A DNA stretch of 64,000 nucleotides, from contig JARWKL010000001.1 of the NCBI GenBank assembly GCA_029961685.1, positions 27,540,295 to 27,604,294 of the forward strand, read 5' to 3'. Below are positions 46,201-60,536 of this stretch, piece by piece. The stretch comes from Aristolochia californica. Taxonomy: Eukaryota; Streptophyta; Magnoliopsida; Piperales; Aristolochiaceae. Each line of letters starts with the position of its first letter. Within the stretch, counting starts at the first letter, position 1. The notes below the pieces were generated by a model, which saw only the letters and a list, made by a program, of their open reading frames with translations, was not told where the DNA came from and did not search any database. The position numbers and the translations under genes are program-made.

Positions 46201-49200
46201 TTTGTGGTGTGTGAATAAATTTTCTTTACTTACATTTGTTATTGTTTTATATTTTTTCCGTACATGAACTCTAAAATTTTCATTTTGTTCTGATTTATTT
46301 GCTATTTTGGTTTACAGGATGAGAGGAGAGCCAAAACTCAAAGTTTTTATTTATGAAAAAAGTGTACATCTAAAATGAAAATGCACAGTGCACAAATGTA
46401 GAGTGAGATAATTCCAAAGAGTTTCTGTAATTTTTAGGGATTCTCTGGTCTTTTTAGTTTTTATATTCTAGGTTTTGCAATCGTCGGGAAAAAGGGAGAA
46501 GCAGGGATTTTTAACTAAGTGTTGACTCCCAATCCATAAGTCATTTCTTTGGGTAATATAGCCCGTTACGCATGATAAATCACTTTACAATCATCTATGA
46601 TCGTTGGGTCAGCTTTTTCTAGATGGGCAAAATAATGGCTTGTTTGACTCGGGTAAATATCCCATCACACGTTCACTTGAGAATTTAATGAGCGCTTGTT
46701 ATTCTCTTCAAAAGCTTTGGATCCGTAGCTGATTTGCATCTTTAACATGTTTAAAACATGCAGATCCATTTTTAAAGCATGTGTGGAGGAAATCTCCTTC
46801 TTATGAAATTCCAAGCTGTTAGGGTTGAACTAGTGGAATTTCCCAAACTTGGACAACAAAACTTTTGTGTTCATTTGTGGTGTGTGAATAAATTTTCTTT
46901 ACTTACAATTGTTATTGTTTTAAATTTTTTCCGTACTTGAACTCAAAAATTTTCATTTTGTTGTGATCTATTTGTCATTTTGGTTTATGGGATAAGGGAC
47001 AGCGAAAACTCAAAGTTTTGATTTATGAAAAAAGTGTACATCTAAAATGAAAATGCACAATGCACAAATGTAGAGCGAGATAATTCCAAAGAGTTTCTGT
47101 AATTTTAGGGATTCTAAGGTCTTTTTAGTTTTTATATATAGTGTTTTGCATTCGTCGGGAAAAAAGGGGAAGCAGGGATTTTTAACTGAGTGTCGACTCC
47201 CAATCCATAAGTCATTTCTTAGGGTGATATAGCCCTTTACCCATGATAAATCACTTTACAATCATCTATGATCATTGGGTCAGCTTTTTGTAGATGGGCA
47301 AAATAATGGCTTGTTTGACTCAGGTAAAGATCCCACCGCACGTTCACTTGAGAATTTAATGAGCGTTTGTTATTCTCTTCAAAAGCTTTGGATCCATAGG
47401 TGATTTGCATCTTTAACATGTTTAAAACATGCATATCCATTTTTAAAGCATGTGTGGAGGAAATCTCTTTCTTATAAAATTCCAAGCTGTTAGGGTTGAA
47501 CGAGTAGAATTTCCCAAACTTGGACAACAAAACTTTTGTGTTCATTTGTGATGTGTGAATAAATTTTCTTTACCTACTTTTGATATTGTTTAAATTTTTT
47601 AACTCCAAAATTTTCATTTTGTTGTGATCTATTGACGGGATGAAGGGTGAGCGAAAACTCAAAGTTTTGTTTTCAGAAAAAAGAGTAGATCTAGAATGGA
47701 AATGCACAATGCACAAATGCATAGAGAAATAATTCCAAAAAGTTTATGTAATTTTTAGGGATTCTAAGCTCTTGTTAGTTTTTATATATTAGGTTTTGCA
47801 ATCGTCGAAAAAAAGGAGGAGGCAGGGATTTTTAACTGAGTTTCTACTTCCAATCCATAAGTCATTTCTTAGGGTAATACAGCCCGTTACGCATGATAAA
47901 TCACTTTACAATCATCTATGATCGTTGGGTCAGCTTTTTGTAGATGGGCAAAATAATGGCTTTTTTGACTCGGGTAAAAATCCCACTGCACGTTCACTTG
48001 ATAATTTAATGAGCGTTTGTTATTCTCTTCAAAAGCCTTGGATCCATAGGTGATTTGCATCTTTAACATGTTTCAAACATGCAAATCCATTTTTTAAGCA
48101 TGTGTGGAGGAAATCGCTTTCTTATAAAATTCCAAGCTATTAGGGTTGAACTAGTGGAATTTCCCAAACTTGGACAACATAACTTTTGTATTCATTTGTG
48201 GTGTGTGAATAAATTTTCTTTACATACATTTATTATTTTTTTAATTTTTTTTCGTACATGAACTCTAAAATTTTCATTTTGTTGTGATCTCTTTGCCTTT
48301 TTGGTTTACGAGATGAAGGGAGAGCAAAAACTCAAAGTTTTGTTTGATAAAAAAAGTGTACATCTAAAATGAAAATGCATAGTGCACAAATGTAGGGCGA
48401 GATAATTCAAAAGGGTTTCTGTAATTTTTTGGGATTCTAAGGTCTTTCTAGTTTTTATATATCAGGTTTTGCAAACGTCAGGAAAAAGGTGGAAGCAGGG
48501 ATTTTGAACATAGTCTTGACTCCCAATCCATAAGTGATTTCTCAGGGTAATATAGCCCGTTACGCATGATAAATCACTTTACAATCATCTATTATTGTTG
48601 GGTCAACTTTTTTGTTGATGGGCAAAAAAATGGCTTGTTTGACTCGGGTAAATATCCCACCGCACGTTCACTTGAGAATTTAATGAGCGTTTGTTATTCT
48701 CTTCAAAAGCTTTGGATCAATAGGTGATTTGCATCTTTAACATGTTTAAAACATGCATATCCATTTTTAAAGCATGTGTGGAGGAAATCTCTTTCCTATA
48801 AAATTCCAAGCTGTTAGGGTTGAACTAGTTGAATTTCCCTAACTTGGACAACAAAGCTTTTGTGTTCATTTGTGGTGTGTGAATAAATTTTCTTTACTTA
48901 CATTTGTTTTTGTTTAAAATTTTTTAACTCCAAAATTTTCATTTTGTTGTGATCTATTTCCCTTTTTGGTTTATGGGATGAAGGGAGAGCGAAAACTTAA
49001 AGTTTTTTTTTAAGAAAAAAGATTACATCTAGAATGGAAATGCACAATGTACAAATGCAGAGAGAGATAGTTCCAAATAGTTTCAGTAATTTTTGGGGAT
49101 TGTAAGCTCTTCTTAGTTTTTATATATCAGGTTTTGCAATCGTCGGGAAAATGGGGGAGGCAGGGATTTCTAACTGAGTCTTGACTCCCAATCCATAAGT

Positions 49201-52200
49201 CATTTCTTAGGGAATATAACCCGTTACACTTGATAAATCACTTTACAATCATCTATAATCGTTGGGTCAGATTTTTGTAGGTGGGCAAAATAATGGCTTG
49301 TTTGAGTCGGGTGAGAATCCCACCACACGTTCACCTTAGAATTTAACGAGCGTTTGATATTCTCTTCAAAAGCTTTGGATCCGTAGGTGATTTGCATCTT
49401 TAACATGTTTCAAACATGCAAATCCATTTTTTAAGCATGTGTGGAGGAAATCTCTTTCTTATAAAATCCAAGTTGTTAGGGTTGAACTAGTGGAATTTCC
49501 CAAACTTGGACAACAAAACTTTTGTATTCATTTGTGGTGTGTGAATAAATTTTATTTATGTACATTTTTTATTTTTTAAATTTTTTCCCATTCATGAACT
49601 CTAAAATTTTCATTTAGTTGTGATCTATTTGCCTTTTTGGTTTATGCGATGAAGGGAGAGCGAAAAGTCGAAGTTTTGATTTATGAAAAATGTGTACATC
49701 TAAAATGAAAATGCACAGTGCACAAATGTACAGCGATATAATTGCAAAGAGTTTCTGTAATTTTTAGGGATTCTAAGGTCTTTTTAGTTTTTGTATATCG
49801 GGTTTTGCAATCGTCGGGAAAAAGGGGGAAGCAGGGATTTTTAACTGAGTTTTGACTCGCAATCCATAAGTCATTTCTTAGGGTAATATAGCCCGTTAAG
49901 AAGATTAATCACTTTACAATCATCTATGATCGTTGAGTCAGCTTTTTGTAGATGGGCAAAATAATTGCTTGTTCGACTCGGGTAAATATCCCACCGCACG
50001 TTCACTGGGAATTTAAAGTGCGTTTGTTATTGTCTTCAAAAGCTTTGGATCCATAGGTGATTTGCATCTTTAACATGTTTAAAACATGCATATCCATTTT
50101 TAAAGCATGTGTGGAAGAAATATCTGTCTAATAAAATCAAAGCTGTTAGGGTTAAACTAGTGGAATTTCCCAAACTTGGACAACAAAACTTTTGTATTCA
50201 TTTGTGGTGTGTGAATTAATTTTCTTTACTAACTTTTTTTATGGTTTTAAATTTTTTTCCATACAAGAACTGTAAAAGTTTCATTTTGTATTGATCTATT
50301 TGCCTTTTTGGTTTACGGGATGAACGGAGAGTGAAAACCCAAAGTTTTGATTTATGAAAAAAGTGTACATCTAAAATGAAAATGCACAGTGCACAAATGT
50401 AGAGCAAGATAATTCCAATGAGTTTCTGTAATTTTTAGGGATTTTAAGGTCATTTAAGTTTTTATATATCAGGTTTTACAATCGTCGGGAAAAAGGCGGA
50501 AGCAAGGATTTTTAACTGAGTGTTGACTCCCAATCCATAAGTCATTTCTTAGGGTAATATAGCCCGTTACGCATGAAAAATCACTTTACAATCATCTATG
50601 ATTGTTGGGTCAGCTTTTTGTAGATGGGCAAAATAATGGCTTGTTTGACTCGGGTAAATATCCCACCGAACGTTGAATTGAGATTTTAATGAGCATTTTT
50701 TATTCTCTTCGAAAGCTTTGGATCCATAGGTGATTTGCTTCTTTAACATGTTTCAAACATGCAAATCCATTTTTTAAGCATGTGTGGAGGAAATCTCTTT
50801 CTTATAAAATTACAAGTTGTTAGGGTTGAACTAGTGGAATTTCCAAAACTTGGACAACAATACTTTTGTGTTCATTTGTGGTGTGTGAATAAATTTTCTT
50901 TACTTACTTTTGTTATTGTTTTAAATTTTTTCCTCCAAAATTTTTATTTTGTTGTGATCTATTTGCCTTTTTGGTTTACTGGATGAAGGGAGAGCGAACA
51001 CTCAAAGTTTTGTTTTAAGAAAAAAGTGTACATCTAGAATGGAAATGCACAATGCACAAATGTAGAGAGAGATAATTCCAAAGAGTTTCTGTAATTTTTA
51101 GGGATTTTAAGGTCTTTTTAGTTTTTATATATCAGATTTTGCAATCGTCGGAAAAAAAGGGGAAGCAGTGATTTTTAACTGAGTGTTGACTCCCAATCCA
51201 TAAGTCATTTCTTAGGGTAATATTGCCCGTTACGCATGATAAATCACTTTACAATCATCTATGATATTGGGTCAGCTTTTTGTAGATGGGCAAAATAATG
51301 GCTTGTTTGACTCGGGTAAATATCCCACCGCACGTTCACTTGAGAATTTAATTAGCATTTGTTATTCTCTTAAAAAGCTTTGGATCCATAGGTGATTTGC
51401 ATCTTTAACATGTTTAAAACATGCATATCCATTTTTAAAGCATGTGTGGGGGAAATCTCTTTCTTATAAAATTCCAAGCTGGTAGGGTTAAACTAGTGGA
51501 ATTTCCCAAACTTGGACAACAAAACTTTTGTGTTCATTTGTGGAATGTGAATAAATTTTATTTACTTACATTTTTTATTGTTTTAAATTTTTTTCCGTAC
51601 ATGAACTCTAAAATTTTCATTTTGTTGTGATCTATTTGCCTTTTTGGTTTACGGGATGAAGGGAGAGCGAAAAGTCAAAGTTTTTATTTATGAAAAAAGT
51701 GTACATGTAAAATGAAAATGCATAGTGCACAAATGTAGAGCGATATAATTCCAAAGAGTTTCTATAATTATTAGGGATTCTAAGGTCTTTTTAGTTTTTA
51801 TATATCAGGTTTTGCAATCATTGGGAAAAAGGGGGAGGCAGGGATTTTTAACTAAGTCTTGACTCCCAATCCGTAAGTAATTTCTAAGGGTAATATAGCT
51901 CGTTACGCATGATAAATAACTTTACAATCATCTATGATCGTTGGGTCTGCTTGATGTAGATGGGCAAAATAATGGCTTCTTTGACTCGGGTAAATATCCC
52001 ACCGCACGTTCACTTGACAATTTAACGATCGTTTGTTATTCTCTTCAAAAGCTTTGGATCCATAGGTGATTTGCATCTTTAACATGTTTAAAACATGCAT
52101 ATCCATTTTTAAAGCATGTGTGGAGGAAATCTTTGTCTTATAAAATTCCAATTTTATTGAACTAGTGGAATTTCCCAAACTTGGACAACAAACCTATTAT

Positions 52201-53234
52201 GTTCATTTGTGGTGTGTGAATAAATTTTCTTTACTTACATTTGTTATTATTTTAAATTTTTTTCGTACTTGAACTCCAAAATTTTCATTTTGTTGTGATC
52301 TATTTGCCTTTTCGGTTTACGGGATGAAGGGAGAGCGAAAAATCAAAGTTTTGTTTTAAGAAAAAAGAGTACATCTAGAAAGGAAATGCATAATGCACAA
52401 ATGTAGAGAGAGATAATTCTAAGGAGTTTCTGTAATTTTTAGGGATTGTAAGCTCTTCTTAGTTTTTATATATCAGGTTTTGTAATCGTCGGGAAAAAGG
52501 GGGAGGCAGGGATTTTTAACTGAGTCTTGACTCCCAATGCATAAGTCATTTCTGAGGGTAATATAGCCCGTTATGCAATATAAATCACTTTACAATCATC
52601 TATGATCGTTGGGTCAGCTTTTTCTATACGGGCAAAATAATGGCTTGTTTGACTCGGGTAAATATCCCACCGCACATTCACTTGAGAATTTAATGAGTGT
52701 TTGTTATTCTCTTCAAAAGCATTGGATCCATAGGTGATTTGCATCTTGAACATGTTTAAAACATGCATATCCATTTTTAAAGCATGTGTGGAGGAAATCT
52801 CTTTCTAATAAAATTCCAAGCTGTTAGGGTTGAACTAGTGGAATTTCCCAAACTTGGACAACAAAAATTTTGTGTTCATTTGTGGTGTGTGAATAAATTT
52901 TCTTTACTTACTTTTGTTATTCTTTTTAATTTTTTCCTCCCAAATTTTCATTTTGTTGTGATTTATTTGCCTTTTTGGTTTACTGGATGATGGGAGAGCG
53001 AAACCACAAAGTTTTGTTTTAAGAAAACAAAGTACATCTAGAATGGAAATGCACAATGAACAACTGTAGAGAGAGATAATTCCAAAGAGTTTCTGTAATT
53101 TTTAGGGATTTTAAGGTCTTTTTAGTATTTATATATCAGGTTTTGCAATCATCGGGAAAATGGGGGAAGCAAGGATTTTTAACTGAGTGTTGACTCCCAA
53201 TCCATAAGTCATTTATTAGGCTAATAAAGCCCTT
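43219..53234 (+). repeat. Satellite segment: fifteen mixed monomers
   Basis: Starts run from 43219 to 52572, mostly at 663-664 or 668-673 spacing, with 650 at 47238, where GTGATCTATTG runs into ACGGGATGAAGGG near 47633. The monomers at 45235 and 49225 share a CACCACACGTTCAC head with GGTGA instead of GGTAA, six monomers apart (3990 bases). The first copies of the CCTCCAAAA length block appear within this segment. I see no large block with near-identical partners here. Confidence 0.75.
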
Positions 53235-55905
53235 TACGCATGATAAATCACTTTACAATCATCTATGATTGTTGGGTCAGCTTTTTGTAGACGGGCAAAA
53301 AAATGGCTTGTTTGACTCGGGCAAATATCCCACTGCACGTTCACTTGAGAATTGAATGAGCATTTGTTATTCACTTCAAAAGCTTTGGACCCATAGGTGA
53401 TTTGCATCTTTAACATGTTTAAAACATGCATAACCATTTTTAAAGCATGGGTGGAGGAAATCCCTTTCTTATAAAATTCCAAGCTGGTAGGGTTAATCTA
53501 GTGGAATTTTCCAAACTTGGACAACAAAATTTTGTGTTCATTTGTGGTGTGTGAATAAATTTTCTTCACTTACATTTGTTATTGTTTTAAATTTTTTTCG
53601 TAATTCAACTCCAAGATTTTTATTTAATTGTGATCTACTTGCCTTTTTGGTTTACGGGATGAAGGGAGAGCGAAAACTCAAAGTTTTGTTTTAAGAAAAA
53701 AAAGTACGTCTAGAATAGAAATGCACAATGCACAAATGTAGAGAGAGATAATTCCAAAGAGTTTCTGTAATTTTTGGGGATTGTAAGCTCTTCTTAGTTT
53801 TTATATATCATGTTTTGCAATCGTCGGTAAAAAGGGGGAGGAAGGGATTTTTAATTGAGTCTTGACTCCCAATCCGTAAGTCATTTCTTAGGGTAATATA
53901 GCCCGTTACGCATGATAAATCATTTTAAAATCATCTATGATCGTTGGGTCAACTTTTTGTAGATGGGAAAAATAATGGCTTCTTTGACTCGAGTAAATAT
54001 CCCACCGCGCATTGAATTGAGAATTTAACGAGCGTTTTTTATTCTCTTCAAAAGCTTTGGATCCATAGGTGATTTGCATCTTTAATATGTTTAAATCATG
54101 CATATCCAATTTTAAAGCATGTGTGGAGGAAATCTCTTTCTTATAAAATTCAAAGCTGGTAGGTTTAAACTAGTGGAATTTCCCAAACTTGGACAAAAAA
54201 ACTTTTGTATTCATTTGTGGTGTGTGAAAAAATTTTCTTTACTTACATTTGTTATTGTTTTAAATTTTTTTCCGTACATGAACTCTAAAATTTTCATTTT
54301 GTTGTGATCTATTTGCCTTTTTGGTTTAGGAGATGAAGGGAGAGCGAAAAGTCAAATTCTTTATTTATGAAAAAAGTGTACATCTAAAATGAAAATGCAC
54401 AGTGCACAAATGTAGAGCGATATAATTCCAAAGAGTTTTTGTAATTTTTTGGGATTCTAAGGATTTTTCAGTTTTTATATATCAGGTTTTGCAATCGTTG
54501 GGAAAAAAAGGGAGGCAGGGATTTTTAACTGAGTCTTGACTCCCAATCCGTAAGTAATTACTTAGGGTAATATAGCCCGTTACGCATGATAAATCACTTT
54601 ACAATCATCTATGATCGTTGGGTCAGCTTTTTTTAGATGGGCAAAATAATGGCTTGTTTGACTCGGGTAAATATCCCACCGCACGTTCACTTGAGAATTT
54701 AATGAGTGTTTGTTGTTCTCTTCAAAATCTTTGGATCCATAGGTGATTTGCATCTTTAACATGTTTAAAACATGCATATCCATTTTTAAAGCATGTGTGG
54801 AGGAAATCTCTTTCGTATAAAATTCCAAGCTGTCAGGGTTGAACTAGTGGAATTTCCTAAACTTGGACAACAAAACTTTTGTGTTCATTTGTGGTGTGTG
54901 AATAAATTTTCTTTACTTACTTTTGTTATTGTTTTAAATTTTTTCCTCCAAAATTTTCTTTTTGTTGTGATCTATTTGCCTTTTTGGTTTACTGGATGAA
55001 GGGAGAACGAAAACTCAAAGTTTTGTTTTAATAAAAAAGAGTACATCTAGAATGGAAATGCACAATGCACAAATGCAGAGAGAGATAATTCCAAAGATTT
55101 TCTGTAATTTTTAGGGATTTTAAGGTCTTATTAGTTTTTATATATCAGGTTTTGCAATCGTCGAGAAAATGGGGGAAGCAAGGATTTTCAGCTGAGTGTT
55201 GACTCCCAATCCATAAGTCATTTCTTAGGGTAATATAGCCCGTTACGCATGATCAATCACTTTAAAATCATCTATGATCGTTGGCTCAGCTTTTCATAGA
55301 TGGGCAAAATAATGGCTTGTTTGACTCGGGTAAATATCCCACCAAACGTTCACTTGAGAATTTAATGAGCGTTTTTTATTCTCTTCAAAAGCTTTGGATC
55401 CAAAGGTGATTTGCATCATTAACATGTTTAAAACATGCTTATCCATTTTTTAAGCATGTGTGGAGGAAATCTCTTTCTTATAAAATTACAAGCTGGTAGG
55501 GTTGAACAAGTGGAATTTCCCAAACTTGGACAACAAAACTTTTGTGTTCATTTGTGGTGTGTGAATAAATTTTCTTTACTTAGTTTTTTTTTTTTTTAAA
55601 TTTTTTCCTCCAAAATTTTCATTTTGTTGTGATATATTTGCCTTTTTGGTTTACTGGATGAAGGGAGAGAGAAAACTCAAAGTTTTGTTTTAAGAAAAAA
55701 AAGTACATCTAGAATGGAAATGCACAATGCACAAATGTAGAGAGAGATAATTCCAAAGAGTTTCTGTAATTTTTGGGGATTGTAACCTCTTTTTAGTTTT
55801 TATATATCAGGTTTTGCAATCGTTGGGAAAAAGGGGGAGGCAGGGATATTTAACTGTGTCTTGACTCCAAATCCATAAGTCATTACTTAGGGTAATACAG
55901 CCCGT
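53235..55905 (+). repeat. Satellite segment: partial, permuted relative of the heptamer
   Basis: The monomers at 53907, 54581 and 55244 correspond to heptamer members X (58526), Y (57199) and Z (57862). Y and Z match at an offset of 2618 and X at 4619. Shared marks are AATCATGCATATCCAATTTT for X, TTTCGTATAAAATTCC for Y and GCTTTTCATAGATGG for Z. The order X-Y-Z here differs from Y-Z-X in the heptamer. Confidence 0.8.
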
Positions 55906-56524
55906 TACGCATTATAAATCACTTTACAATCATCTCTGATCGTTGGGTCAGCTTTTTGTAGATGGGCAAAAGAATGACTTGTTTGTCTCGGGTAAATATG
56001 CCACCGCACGTTCACTTAAGAATTTAATGAGTGTTTGTTATTCTCTTCAAAAGCTTTGGATCCATAGGTGATTTGCATCTTTAACATGTTTAAAACATGC
56101 ATATCCATTTTTAAAGCATGTGTGGAGGAAATCTCTTTCTTATAAAATTCCAAGCTGTTAGGGTTGAACTAGTGGAATTTCCCAAACTTGGACAACAAAA
56201 CTTTTGTGTTCATTTGTGGTGTGTGAATAAATTTTCTTTACTTAATTTTGTTATTGTTTTAAATTTTTTCCTCCAAAATTTTCATTTTGTTGTGATATAT
56301 TTGCCTTTTTGGTTTACTGGATGAAGGGAGAGCGAAAACTCAAAGTTTTGTTTTAAAAAAAAAGAGTACATCTAGAATGGAAATACACAATTCACAAATG
56401 TGGAGAGAGATAATTCCAAAGAGTGTCTGTCATATTAGGAATTTTAAGGTCTTTTTAGTTTTTATATATCAGGTTTTTCAATCCTCGGGAAAATGGGGGA
56501 AGCAAGGATTTTTAATATAACCCG
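55906..56524 (+). repeat. Internally deleted monomer, 619 bp (heptamer position 1)
   Basis: At 56511-56520 GGATTTTTAA runs into TATAACCCG, dropping about 40 bases of the monomer tail (normally CTGAGTGTTGACTCCC and the CATTTCTTAGGG region). The partner 60537-61156 (620 bp) has the same junction, so the loss came before the heptamer duplication. Confidence 0.85.
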
Positions 56525-57861
56525 TGACGCATGATAAATCACTTTACAATATTCTATGATCGTTGGGTCAGCCTTTTGTAGATTGGCAAAATAATGGCTT
56601 GTTTGACTCGGGTAAATATCCCACCGCACGTTCACTTGAGAATTTGATGAGCGTTTGTTATTCTCTTCAAAAGCTTTGGATCCATAGGTGATTTGCATCG
56701 TTAACATGTTCAAAACATGCATAACCATTTTTAAAGTTTGTGTGGCGGAAATCTCTTTCTTATAACATTCCAAGCTGGTAGGGTTCAACTAGTGGAATTT
56801 CCCAAACTTGGACAACAAAACTCTTGTGTTCATTTGTGGTGTGTGAATAAATTTTCTTTACTTACATTTGTTATTGTTTTAAATTTTTTCCGTACTTCAA
56901 CTCCTAGATTGTCATTTTGTTGTGATCTACTTGCCTTTTTTGTTTACGGGATGAAGGGAGAGCGAAAACTCAAAGTTTTGTTTTAAGAAAAAAAAGTTCA
57001 TCTAGAATGGGAATGCACAATGCACAAATGTAGAGAGAGATAATTCTAAAGAGTTTCTGTAATTTTTGGGGATTGTAAGCTCTTCTTAGTTTTTATATAT
57101 CAGGTTTTGCAATTGTCGGGAAGAAGGGGGAGGCAGGGATTTTTAACTGAGTCTAGACCCCCAATCCGTAAGTCATTTCTTAGGGTAATATAGCCTGTTA
57201 CACATGATAAATCACTTTACAATCATCTGTGATCGATGGGTCAGCTTTTGGTGGATGGGCAAAATAATGGCTTGTTTGACTCGGGTAAATATCCCACCGC
57301 ACGTTCACTTGAGAATTTAATGAGTGTTTCTTGTTCTCTTCAAAAGCTTTGGATCCATAGGTGATTTGCATCTTTAACATTTTTAAAACATGCATATCCA
57401 TTTTTAAAGCATGTGTGGAGGAAATCTCTTTCGCATAAAATTCCAAGCTGTCAGGGTTGAACTAGTGGAATTTCCTAAACTTGGACAACAAAACTTTTGT
57501 GTTCATTTGTGGTGTGTGAATAAATTTTCTTTACTTACTTTTGTTATTGTTTTAAATTTTTTCCTCCAAAATTTTCTTTTTGTTGTGATCTATTTGCCTT
57601 TTTGGTTTACTGGATGAAGGGAGAGCGAAAACTCAAAGTTTTGTTTTAAGAAAAAAGAGTACATCTAGAATGGAAATACACAATGCATTAATGCAGAGAG
57701 AGATAATTCCAAAGAGTTTCTGTAATTTTTAGGGATTTTAAGGTCTTATTTGTTTTTATATATCAGGTTTTGCAATCGTCAAGAAAATGGGGGAAGCAAG
57801 GATTTTCAACTGAGTGTTGACACCCAATCCATAAGTCATTTCTTAGGGTAATATAGCCCGT

Positions 57862-58525
57862 TACGCATGATAAATCACTTTAAAATCATCTATGATCGTT
57901 GGCTCAGCTTTTCATAGATGGGCAAAATAATGGCTTGTTTGACTCGGGTAAATATCCCACCAAATGTTCACTTGAGAATTTAATGAGCGTTTGTTATTCT
58001 CTTTAAAATCTTTGGATCCAAAGGTGATTTGCATCTTTAGCATGTTTAAAACATGCTTATCCATTTTTTTAAGCATGTGTGGAGGAAATCTCTTTCTTAT
58101 AAAATTACAAGCTGGTAGGGTTGAACTAGTGGAATTTCCCAAACTTGGACAACAAAACTTTTGTGTTCATTTGTGGTGTGTGAATAAATTTTCTTTACTT
58201 AGTTTTGTTATTGTTTTAATTTTTTTCCTCCAAAATTTTCATTTTGTTGTGATATATTTGCCTTTTTGGTTTACTGGATGAAGGGAGAGAGAAAACTCAA
58301 AGTTTTGTTTTAAGAAAAAAAAGTACATCTAGAATGGAAATGCACAATGCACAAATGTAGAGAGAGATAATTCCAAAGAGTTTCTGTAATTTTTGGGGAT
58401 TGTTACCTCTTCTTAGTTTTTATATATCAGGTTTTGCAATCGTCGGGAAAAAGGGGGAGGCAGGGATTTTAAACTGAGTCTTGACTCCCAATCCATAAGA
58501 CATTTCTTACGGGAATCTAACCCGT
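57862..58525 (+). repeat. Subtype D monomer (CCTCCAAAA length block), typical copy
   Basis: The length block here is TTTTTTCCTCCAAAATTTTC, giving a 663-664-bp monomer. The downstream frame reads TTTGGTTTACTGG. This subtype occurs only in the right part of the window, clearly from about 50.9 kb on, with a related TTCGTCCAAAG form at about 45600. It also carries a distinctive TTGGCTCAGCTTTTCATAG stretch, shared with the monomers at 55244 and, with one change, at 62493. Confidence 0.75.
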
Positions 58526-60536
58526 TACGCATGATAAATCAGTTTACAATCATCTATGATCGTTGGGTTAGCTTTTTGTATATGCGCAAAATAATGGCTT
58601 GTTTGACTCGGGTAAATATCCCACCGCATGTTCTCTTGAGAATTTAATGAGCGTTTGTTATTCTCTTCAAAAGCTTTGGATCCATAGGTGATTTGCATCT
58701 TTAATATGTTTAAATCATGCATATCCAATTTTAAAGCATGTGTGGAGGAAATCTCTTTCTTATAAAATTCAAAGCTGGTAGGTTTAAACTAGTGGAATTT
58801 CGCAAACTTGGACAAAAAAACTTTTGTATTCATTTGTGGTGTGTGAATAAATTTTCTTTACTTACATTTGTTATTGTTTTAAATTTTTTTCCGTACATGA
58901 ACTCTAAAATTTTCATTTTGTTGTGATCTATTTGCCTTTTTGGTTTAGGAGATGATGGGAGAGCGAAAACTCAAAGTTTTGATTTATGAAAAAAGTGTAC
59001 ATCAAAAATGAAAATGCATAATGCACAAATGTAGTGTGAGATAATTCCAAAGAGTTTCTGTATTTTTTTGGGATTCTAAGGACTTTTTAGTTTTTATATA
59101 TCAGGTTTTGCAATCGTTGGGAAAAAAGGGGAGGCAGGGATTTTTAACTGAGTCTTGACTCCCAATCCGTAAGTAATTACTTAGGGTAATATAGCTCGTT
59201 ACGCATGATAAATCACTTTACAATCATCTATGATCGTTGGGTCAGCTTTTTGTAGATGGGCAAAATAATGGCTTGTTTGACTCAGGTAATTATCCCACCG
59301 CACGTTGATTTGAGAATTTAATGACCGTTTTTTATTCTCTTCTAAAGCTTTGGATCCGTAGGTGATTTGGATCTTTTACATGTTTCAAACAAGCGAATCC
59401 ATTTTTTAAGCATGTGTGGTGGAAATCTCTTTCTTATAAATTACAAGGTGTAAGGGTTGAACTAGTGGAATTTCCCAAACTTGGACAACCCAACTTTTGT
59501 GTTCATTTGTGGTGTGTGAATAAATTTTCTCTACTTACTTTTGTTAATGTTTTAAATTTTTTTCCTTCAAAATTTTTATTTTGTTGTGATCTATTTTTGT
59601 CTTTTTGGTTTACAGGATGAAGGGAGAGTGAAAACTCAAAGTTTAGTTTTAAGAAAAAAGAGTACATCTAGAATGGAAATGCACAATGCACAAATGTAGA
59701 GAAAGATAATTCCAAAGAGTTTCTGTAATTTTTAGAGATTGTAAGCTCTTTTTAGTTTTTATATATCAGGTTTTGCTATCGTTGGGAAAAAGGGGGAGGC
59801 AGGGATTTTTAACTCTGTCTTGACTCCCAATCCATAAGTGATTTCTTAGGGTAATATAGCCCGTTACGCATGATAAATCACTTTACAATCATCTATGATC
59901 GTTGGGTTCTGTTTTTTTAGATGGGCAAAATAAGGGCTTGTTTGACTCGGGTAAATATCCCACCGCACGTTCACTTGAGAATTTAACGATCGTTTGTTAT
60001 TCTCTTCAAAAGCTTTGGATCCATAGGTGATTTGAATCTTTAACATGTTTAAAACATGCATATCCATTTTTAAAGCGTGTGTGGAGAAAATCCCTTTCTT
60101 ATAAAATTCCAAGTTGTTAGGGTTGAACTAGTGGAATTTCCCAAACTTGGACAACAAACCTTTTATGCACATTTGTGGTGTGTGAATTAGTTTTCTTTAC
60201 TTACATTTGTTATTGTTTTAAATTTTCTTCGTACTTGAACTCCAAAATTTTCATTTTGTTGTGATCTATTTGCCTCTTCGGTTTACGGGATGAAAGGAGA
60301 ACGAAAACTCTAAGTTTTGTTTTAAGAAAAAAGAGTACATCTAGAATGGAAATGCACAATGCCCAAATGTAGAGAGAGATAATTCCAAGGAGTTTTTGTA
60401 ATTTTTGGGATTGTAAGCTCTTCTTAGTTTTTGTATATCAGGTTTTGCAATCATCGGGAAAAAGAGGGAGGTAGGGATTTTTAACTGAGTCTCTACTCCC
60501 AATCCATAAGTCATTTCTTAGGGTAATACAGCCCGT

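Larger units (their letters stand above)
55906..60536 (+). repeat. Heptamer higher-order repeat, copy 1 (4631 bp)
   Basis: Seven monomers (55906, 56525, 57199, 57862, 58526, 59200, 59865) repeat as a unit from 60537 on at an offset of 4630-4631. By eye the copies are about 98% identical. For instance I see about three differences in 240 bases around 57421. Marks in order are a GGTAATACAGCCCG start, the TTTTTAATATAACCC deletion junction, TTTCGCATAAAATTCC, GGCTCAGCTTTTCATAG, AATCATGCATATCCAATTTT, GCACGTTGATTTGAG and TTTAACGATCG. Confidence 0.92.
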